Below are positions 58,332-64,000 of a DNA stretch of 64,000 nucleotides, in pieces. The position numbers and the translations under genes are program-made. The notes below the pieces were generated by a model. That model did not search any database, had not been told where the DNA came from, and worked only from the letters and a program-made list of their open reading frames with translations. How positions within the stretch are numbered: position 1 is the stretch's first letter; each line of letters opens with the position of its first letter. Origin of the DNA: Agromyces kandeliae (GTDB lineage: Bacteria > Actinomycetota > Actinomycetes > Actinomycetales > Microbacteriaceae); the NCBI RefSeq assembly GCF_009674665.1, contig NZ_WKJD01000006.1, positions 124,001-188,000 of the forward strand, written 5' to 3'.

Positions 58332-58889
58332 CTCGGGCGTCGGCGGCGAGTTCACCCAGACCAGCTCGGCACCCTCGTCGGCGGTGTTCGCGACGCGGTG
58401 CGGCGTACTGCTCGCGAACACGATGCTGTCGCCCGTGCCGAGTTCGTAGGCCTCGTCGCCGAGTTCGACGTGGACGTGGCCGCGCGTCACGAGGATGACC
58501 TCCTCGGAGTCGCCGTGGCGGTACTGCCGCGGCCCCGTCGACCCCCCGGGCTCGATCGTGACGGCGTACATCTCGACGTGCCCGTGCGGCGGCTCGGTGA
58601 GGAACCACTTCACCATGCCGCCGCTCGCGGAGAACCTGCGGCGATGCCGGGCGCGGACGACCCGCCCCGCGGGCACCGGCCCCGGGGCGACGAGGTCGCC
58701 GAGCGACACGCCGAGCGCGTCCGCGAGACGCCGGAGCGTCGCGACGCTCGCGTTCGCGCGGCCGGTCTCGAGCTGGCTGAGGAATCCCGAGGTGACCCCG
58801 ACCTGCGCGCCGAGGGCGCGCTGCGACATCCGCCTCGCCGTCCGGTACCGCCGGACCTGCTCGCCGACGCCCTCATCGCCCACCGCCAT
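58329..58889 (-). CDS. XRE-cupin transcriptional regulator (PuuR-like)
   Basis: 186 residues. The N-terminal HTH_3 is VRRYRTARRMSQRALGAQVG with TSGFLSQLETGRANASVATL. The C-terminal cupin has HGDSEEVILVTRGHVHVELG and GDSIVFASSTPHRVAN. Such regulators control polyamine, amine or amino acid catabolism, which fits the divergent amine oxidase. ATG 58889 directly follows GGGGGTG (GTG 58892 is possible). The inverted repeat at 58931-58967 is its likely operator. Confidence 0.88.
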   Translation of the reverse strand: MAVGDEGVGEQVRRYRTARRMSQRALGAQVGVTSGFLSQLETGRANASVATLRRLADALGVSLGDLVAPGPVPAGRVVRARHRRRFSASGGMVKWFLTEPPHGHVEMYAVTIEPGGSTGPRQYRHGDSEEVILVTRGHVHVELGDEAYELGTGDSIVFASSTPHRVANTADEGAELVWVNSPPTPE

Positions 58890-58928
58890 CACCCCCGCGG
58901 CCCGGCCGGGTGTTGACGCCGGGCATGG

Positions 58929-58967
58929 ATTGCTGCTCAATGGCACTACGCAACATGTTAAGCAGCA
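58929..58967. promoter_or_regulatory. Inverted repeat between the XRE-cupin and amine oxidase genes
   Basis: TGCTGCTCAA (58931-58940) and TTAAGCAGCA (58958-58967) match with one mismatch, 17 bp apart, in the 115-bp divergent intergenic region. A TTGACG -35-like box (58913-58918) precedes it in the plus direction. Confidence 0.55.
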
Positions 58968-59004
58968 CTCCTCCCCCACTTCACCGGATTGCGAGGCTCT
59001 CATC

Positions 59005-60621
59005 ATGGCAGGACGAATGGGCACCACCCCCGCGTCGGCGCGCATCGGACGCATCATCCGTGCGCACGCCGAATCCGATCGCACGGGCGTTCCCGTCGAG
59101 GACGTGCTCGGCCGCGCGGACGACGGCCCTCCCGGCCTCTCGAGGCGCACGCTGCTCCGGGGCGGGGCGGCGATCGGCGCGGGCGCCGCACTCGCCATGG
59201 CGGGCCCCGCCCACGCTGCGAGCGCCGCGAAACCCGCCGCACCACGTGTCGCCATCGTCGGCGCCGGACTCGCCGGCGTTCGCGCCGCGCACTGGCTCTG
59301 GCGGGTCAAGGGCATCGCCTCGACCGTCTACGAGGCGGACACCCGCGCCGGCGGCCGCTGCTGGTCGCTCCGCGACCACTTCTCGAACGGGTTCGTCGTC
59401 GAGCACGGCGGGGCGCTCATCAACACCGACCACAACGCGACGCGCAACCTCGCCTCGAACCTCGGCCTGAGCCTCGACGTCGTCGCCGGCGGCAGCTACC
59501 GGGGCTGGGAGGACAAGTACTGGATCGACGGCGTCGACTACCCCTACGACGACGCGAACGAGGACTGGGGCGCCGTCTACCAGGCCTTCAAGGCCGACCT
59601 CGCGGCCGCGCCGTACTGCCAGACCTACGACGTGCAGACGGCGGCGGGGGTCGCGCTCGACAACATGACCGTCGACGAGTGGCTGGAGCAGAAGGTCCCG
59701 GGCGGCCTCGCGAGCCCGTTCGCCAAGCTCATGCAGTCGAACGTCATGGCCGAGTACGGCCTCGAACCACACGAGCAGTCCGCACTCAACCTCGTCTACC
59801 TGCTCGGCTGGAACTCGCAGAACAGCCTCGCGCCCGTGAACGGCGCGGACGAGAAGTACTCGGTGCGCGGCGGCAACGACCTGCTGGTCTCGCGGATGAT
59901 CGACCAGCTCCCGGCCGGGACGGTGCAGTACGGCCGGGAGCTCGTGGCGGTCGCGCAGCTCGCGAACGGCACGGTCCGGCTCGGCTTCCGCTCGGGCAAC
60001 TCGACCGTCGACGTGGTCGCCGATCGCGCGATCCTGGCGCTGCCGTTCACGACGCTCAAGGACTGCGACCTCTCGCAGTCCGGATTCTCGGCGTTGAAGC
60101 GCCGCGCGATCGCCGAGGTCGGCCTCGGCTCGAACGCGAAGATCCACGTCGAGCTCTCGCGCCGCCCCTGGGTCGAGCAGGGCTACGGCGGCGCGGCCTA
60201 CACGAACAAGGAGGGCTTCCAGTGCGGTTGGGACGACACGGCCGACCAGCCGCTGCCCGCGGGAGTGTTCAACTTCTTCCCCGCCGGCGACCAGGTCGAG
60301 GCCTGGAAGGGGGACCCGTTCGGCGTCGCACCGGCGGGGCAGGTGGACGACTACCTGGCGCAGCTCGAGCCGATCTTCCCCGGCGTCACCGCCGCGTACA
60401 CCGGTCGCTCGTACCGCGACTTCTGGCGGGCCAACCCGTGGTCCAAGGGCGCGTACACGTGCCAGCGGCCGGGCCAGTACACCGAGCTCTTCGGCGTGGC
60501 CGCTGTGCCCGAGGGCAACGTGCACTTCGCGGGCGAGCACACGAGCGTGTACTACTTCGGATTCCTGAACGGCGCCGTCGAGTCCGGCGAGCGCGCCGCG
60601 AAGGCGGTCGCGCTCTCGTGA
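59005..60621 (+). CDS. Tat-exported flavin monoamine oxidase
   Basis: 538 residues. A twin-arginine signal (LSRRTLLRGGAAIGAGAALA, then AHA) is followed by the FAD domain RVAIVGAGLAGVRAAHWLWR and EADTRAGGRC. The C-terminal part has NVHFAGEHTS and LNGAVESGERAA. It oxidises a primary or secondary amine or amino acid to an imine with hydrogen peroxide production, outside the membrane. The unusually long ~45-residue lead before the Tat motif is noted. ATG 59005 has GAGG 8 nt upstream. The XRE-cupin regulator is divergent. Confidence 0.9.
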   Translation: MAGRMGTTPASARIGRIIRAHAESDRTGVPVEDVLGRADDGPPGLSRRTLLRGGAAIGAGAALAMAGPAHAASAAKPAAPRVAIVGAGLAGVRAAHWLWRVKGIASTVYEADTRAGGRCWSLRDHFSNGFVVEHGGALINTDHNATRNLASNLGLSLDVVAGGSYRGWEDKYWIDGVDYPYDDANEDWGAVYQAFKADLAAAPYCQTYDVQTAAGVALDNMTVDEWLEQKVPGGLASPFAKLMQSNVMAEYGLEPHEQSALNLVYLLGWNSQNSLAPVNGADEKYSVRGGNDLLVSRMIDQLPAGTVQYGRELVAVAQLANGTVRLGFRSGNSTVDVVADRAILALPFTTLKDCDLSQSGFSALKRRAIAEVGLGSNAKIHVELSRRPWVEQGYGGAAYTNKEGFQCGWDDTADQPLPAGVFNFFPAGDQVEAWKGDPFGVAPAGQVDDYLAQLEPIFPGVTAAYTGRSYRDFWRANPWSKGAYTCQRPGQYTELFGVAAVPEGNVHFAGEHTSVYYFGFLNGAVESGERAAKAVALS

Positions 60622-60639
60622 ACCGGCGAGTGCGACCGG

Positions 60640-63600
60640 TCAGGGCGCGTCGGGGCAGGTGCGCCGGTACGGCTCATCCCCGAAGTGGTCCGCCCATTCG
60701 GTCCTGGTGAGCTGGCGCGACGCGAGCGCGCACGCCGCGTCGCGCATCCCCTCGACGTCGCGGGCGGCGATCCCTCCGTCCGGGCGCCAACGCCGGATCG
60801 TGGCGGGATCGCGCGTCACCGTCACGATCTCGGAAGCACCGGCGACCCGATCCATCGTGGACGTCCACGACGGGAGCGGCTCCAGGATCCGGCGGAGCGG
60901 CTGCCCGGTGTCGAGGTCGTACGACCAGATCCCGTCGACGCGGCTGCAGAGGAAGCCCGATGCCGGAGGGACGAGGACCGTCCGGCATCGGAGGTCCGTC
61001 CGGACCCAGTTCACGTCACCCGATGGCACGCGGATCCGCGCCGCCCGGTCGGAGGACATCACCAGCAGTCCGCCGCTCCCGTCCGACGCCAGGAGGAGCG
61101 AGGTCATCGAGGCGTTCCCCTCGACGGGAAGGTCGATGACGTCGGTGAGCGCGAGCGTCTCGGTGTCGTAGGCACGGAGGTGGTCGCGGGCGCCGCCGTA
61201 CAGTCGGTCGTCGACGAGCGCCAGCCGTTGGAGGCCGAGCCCGTGCTCGGACGCCGCAGCGGCCTCGGGAGGGCGGATGAGGCGGCCGGTCGACAGCTCG
61301 ATCATCGCCGGCTCGCCGGCGCCCCGCAGGAGCAGGTAGGCGGCGCTGCCGTCACGGGCGAGCACCGGGCGATCGGCGAGGTCCACGCCCAGCGTCGTCG
61401 CCTCGAGCGCGAACCCGCTCGACCGCAGCGGCACCCCGACGAGGTCGCTCACGCAGCAGGACTCGGGCTCGGGCGACGAGGGGCGACGGGTGTGGATCAG
61501 CGCCGTCGATCCGTCCTCGCTGACGATCACCTGGCGGAACGGGGCCGCGGAGCGGCTCGCGCTGCGAGCCGCCTCGCCCCCGAGGGAGGTCAGGTCCACG
61601 TCCAGTTCGCGCAGGACCTCCCCGGTGGCGAGGTCGAGGATCATCGTGACGGGGCCGGCGCCGGCCTCACCGCCCTCCGCGGCCGGATCGACGGCGACGA
61701 GGGCCGTTCGGGTTCCGGGGACGACCGCCGCGGCGACGCTCACGGCATCGGGGAATCGCACCGTGCGCACCAGCCCGTCCGCGTTGCCGAGGGCCCCTTC
61801 CAGCGCGACCGCTGCACGCGGGTCCTCGGGCCAGCGCCGGTGGATCTCCGCGGCCACGAGCGCCGCGACCTCCCGGTCCGTCGCCGCACTCGAGGCCGTC
61901 GAGGTGAGCGCTTCGATGCGGACCTCCTCGGCGGCGGCCTCGGCGTCCGCACTCCGGACGACCGCCACGCCCGAGGCGATGACGGCGATCACCGCGAGGA
62001 TCGCCGACACGGCGAGTGCGACGCGAAGCCTGCGATTGCTCGCTCGCTCCCGTTCCGCGCGCTCCGCCAGTTCGCGCATCTCATCGCGGTGCGCGGCGAG
62101 CGACGCCGCGACGTAGTCGGACTCGGCGCTCGTGAGCCCGGGAGCGGCGCGCTCCCGCCATTCCACGGTCGCCTGCAGGCTCGCACCGCGCATGAGCTCG
62201 TCGTCGGGTCGTCCGGCCGCGTCCCACGCGGCTGCGGCGGCTTCGGTCCGGCGCAGCATCCGGGCGTCCCCGGCATCCTCGTCGAGCCATGCGTCCAGCC
62301 GCGGCCAGGCGCGGCCCACGGCCTCGTGGGCGATGATCGCGGAGTCGCGGTCGATCGTGACCAGCCTCGCCGCGACGAGGGACTCGACGACGGCGCGACG
62401 CGTGGCCCCGTCGGCGAGCGTCTCCAGCGGCACGCGGCGTCGGACGGTCGCGCCCTCGGGGGTGCGCTCGACGAGTCGCATCATGAGTGAGCGGCAGACC
62501 TCCCGCCCCTCGGTGCCGAGGGCGCCGTACACCCGCTCCGCCGAACGGGCGATCGCGCCGGCGATCCCGCCGACGGCGTCGTATCCCTCGAGGGTGAGGG
62601 TCGCGCCGTCACGGCGGTCCCACGTCGCCGCCAGTGCATGCGACAGGGCCGGGAGGATGGCGGAGCGATGCCCGGCGTCGCGCAGGATCACCTCGACCAA
62701 CCCCGTCTCGAGCGAGAGCCCCGCGGCCTCCGCAGGCCCCGTGCACGCGAGCCTGAGTCCGTCCTCGTCCATCGGGGCGAGGACGTAGACGTCCTGTCCG
62801 AGCGCCGCGCCGATCACCGGGACCGCGCTGGCCCGGTCGAGGAAGTCCGAGCGGAGCGTGAGGACCATGCTGCCGCCGGCATCGAGCCACGAGCGGATGG
62901 GCGCGCCGAGCTCGCGCAGCTCGTCGTCCGGCAGCTCGAGCAGTTCCTCCGCCTGGTCCACCGCGAGCGTGGCGGGCTCGCCCGACACCGTGTCCCGGAG
63001 GTCGGCCAGGCCCGACTCGTCGGGAGTGATGACGACCACGCGACGCCCCTGGTCGCGCAACCGCGGCACCACGCCCGCGCGCAGCACCGAGGACTTGCCG
63101 GAGCCGCTCGGGCCGACGATGGTCACGACCGCCAGCGGCCGGACGCGGGCGATGATCGCACCGATGTCGCGATCGCGTCCGAAGAACAGCGCCGCGTCGT
63201 CGACGTCGTAGGCGGCGAGTCCGCGGTACGGGCACGAGTCGTCCGCGCCGTCCGGCAGCCCGCCCGTGGGTCCTGCGTCCGGCTCGAGTGCGGGATCGTG
63301 GCGGAGGATGTCGACCTCGAGGCCGCGGAGCTCGCCGCCGAGGTCGAGTCCGAGCTCCTCGACGATCCGCACGCGCGCGGATCGGAGGACTCCGACCGCT
63401 TCCGCCTGGCGCCCGGCACGGTAGTTCGCGAGGGCGAGGACGGCCCAACGGTGCTCGCGCAACGGCGCCTCCCCGACCATCCGCTCGGCATCCGGGATGA
63501 CCGCCGCGTCCTCGCCCAGCCGGAGTCGCGCGTCGAGCAACTCCTCCTCGGCGTCGGCGCGGATCTCGGCCAGGCGCGCCGCCTCGACGCGCGCGGGCGG

Positions 63601-64000
63601 CCAGTCGGGGACGTCCGGGTAGGGGTCGCCTCGCCACAGGTCGAGCGCGCGGCGATAGGCGGCAGCGGCGCGGTCGTGCGCGCCCTCCAACCCGAATCGC
63701 CGCGCACGGGACACCTCGCGCTCGAACGTCACGACGTCGACCGCGTCGTCCGGAATGCCCAGTCGGTAGCGGCCGCCGACCGTGAGCACGGCGTCCCTGC
63801 CGAGACGGGAGCGGATCCTCGCGATCGCGTTCTGCACCTGCTGCGTCCAGGTCTTCGGGAGCCGCTCTCCCCAGCACGCGTCGGCCAGCTCGTCCGGCGA
63901 CACCGGCCGCGCGCGCCGCACGACGAGGGCGGACAGGATGATCCGCTCCCTCGGACTGAGCGCCGGCCCGCCGGTGTCGAGGGGACCGAGCACGCACACG
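60640..64000 (-). CDS. BTAD/SARP-STAND ATPase regulator with membrane helix and propeller-like sensor (5' end missing)
   Basis: At least 1119 residues; the true start is probably just outside the window, since the sequence opens in the SARP core (VCVLGPLDTGGPALSPRERI). Order: winged helix (~1-85, WTQQVQNAIARIRSRLG), BTAD (~90-235), STAND NTPase (~260-560; Walker A GPSGSGKSSVLRAG with Lys302, Walker B TLAVDQAEELLEL). A single membrane helix follows at ~660 (VALAVSAILAVIAVIASGVAVV), then a ~400-residue beta-rich region resembling a WD/PQQ propeller. The C-terminal domain should be outside the cell, making a one-protein transmembrane transcription regulator. Confidence 0.87.
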   Translation of the reverse strand, partial: VCVLGPLDTGGPALSPRERIILSALVVRRARPVSPDELADACWGERLPKTWTQQVQNAIARIRSRLGRDAVLTVGGRYRLGIPDDAVDVVTFEREVSRARRFGLEGAHDRAAAAYRRALDLWRGDPYPDVPDWPPARVEAARLAEIRADAEEELLDARLRLGEDAAVIPDAERMVGEAPLREHRWAVLALANYRAGRQAEAVGVLRSARVRIVEELGLDLGGELRGLEVDILRHDPALEPDAGPTGGLPDGADDSCPYRGLAAYDVDDAALFFGRDRDIGAIIARVRPLAVVTIVGPSGSGKSSVLRAGVVPRLRDQGRRVVVITPDESGLADLRDTVSGEPATLAVDQAEELLELPDDELRELGAPIRSWLDAGGSMVLTLRSDFLDRASAVPVIGAALGQDVYVLAPMDEDGLRLACTGPAEAAGLSLETGLVEVILRDAGHRSAILPALSHALAATWDRRDGATLTLEGYDAVGGIAGAIARSAERVYGALGTEGREVCRSLMMRLVERTPEGATVRRRVPLETLADGATRRAVVESLVAARLVTIDRDSAIIAHEAVGRAWPRLDAWLDEDAGDARMLRRTEAAAAAWDAAGRPDDELMRGASLQATVEWRERAAPGLTSAESDYVAASLAAHRDEMRELAERAERERASNRRLRVALAVSAILAVIAVIASGVAVVRSADAEAAAEEVRIEALTSTASSAATDREVAALVAAEIHRRWPEDPRAAVALEGALGNADGLVRTVRFPDAVSVAAAVVPGTRTALVAVDPAAEGGEAGAGPVTMILDLATGEVLRELDVDLTSLGGEAARSASRSAAPFRQVIVSEDGSTALIHTRRPSSPEPESCCVSDLVGVPLRSSGFALEATTLGVDLADRPVLARDGSAAYLLLRGAGEPAMIELSTGRLIRPPEAAAASEHGLGLQRLALVDDRLYGGARDHLRAYDTETLALTDVIDLPVEGNASMTSLLLASDGSGGLLVMSSDRAARIRVPSGDVNWVRTDLRCRTVLVPPASGFLCSRVDGIWSYDLDTGQPLRRILEPLPSWTSTMDRVAGASEIVTVTRDPATIRRWRPDGGIAARDVEGMRDAACALASRQLTRTEWADHFGDEPYRRTCPDAP

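Noticed and set aside
1..64000. CRISPR arrays, insertion sequences, prophage or integrase genes
   Set aside because: None seen. Repeats present are intragenic (propeller, infB) or short operator and hairpin elements.

Overview
The window is a contiguous, very GC-rich actinobacterial chromosome segment with no mobile elements. The product set and the dense use of the short word CGGATGCC/GGCATCCG suggest the Microbacteriaceae (Agromyces/Microbacterium-like); this placement is an inference. Both ends cut a gene: an M4 metallopeptidase on the left and a BTAD/STAND regulator on the right. No rRNA, tRNA, CRISPR array, riboswitch or transposase was recognised, and no gene-free stretch exceeds about 300 bases.

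Layout. 1-4.6 kb: protealysin-type protease end with its emfourin-like inhibitor, then a membrane protein and a NarL/LuxR two-component system. 4.6-8.2 kb (minus): DUF4397 surface protein, class F sortase, ECF sigma factor and anti-sigma factor in one tight array, then an FKBP isomerase. 8.4-11.9 kb: an acetaldehyde dehydrogenase/DUF779 unit and a GAF-SARP-like regulator, with 11-bp-phased repeats in the dehydrogenase promoter. 11.9-21.4 kb: secreted beta-propeller, PrsW protease, FAD-linked oxidase, Ada-AlkA repair protein, FAH-family hydrolase, aspartase, and a cyclase fused to a dead hydrolase. 21.5-29 kb: transport (purine permease, PiT phosphate), NUDIX and phosphofructokinase, SNF2 helicase. 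29-35 kb: DUF2207 protein, CsoR-family regulator plus macrodomain, GDPD, SDR. 35-39.8 kb: a deoxyribose operon (SorC-type regulator, deoC, aldehyde dehydrogenase, truncated pseudo-aldehyde dehydrogenase). 39.8-48.3 kb: MFS transporter, truB-ribF unit, ketopantoate-reductase-like gene, kinase-like gene, mutY. 48.4-51.6 kb: a flavoprotein coupled to a membrane cyclase. 51.8-56.6 kb: nusA-ylxR-infB-rbfA. 56.8-64 kb: alanine symporter, XRE-cupin regulator, Tat-exported amine oxidase, and the BTAD/STAND regulator.

Gene expression style. Fourteen genes start exactly 6-7 nt after a TANNNT-like -10 box and look leaderless. One divergent pair (41042/41065) has overlapping -10 boxes. Three convergent pairs end inside one shared hairpin that contains both stop codons. 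Many neighbours overlap by GTGA or ATGA and are probably translationally coupled.

The best leads for something new are: the phased-repeat promoter beside the GAF-SARP regulator; the split ALDH16-like dehydrogenase pair behind deoC; the receiver/flavoprotein-adenylate cyclase operon; and the cyclase whose hydrolase half has lost its whole catalytic triad.
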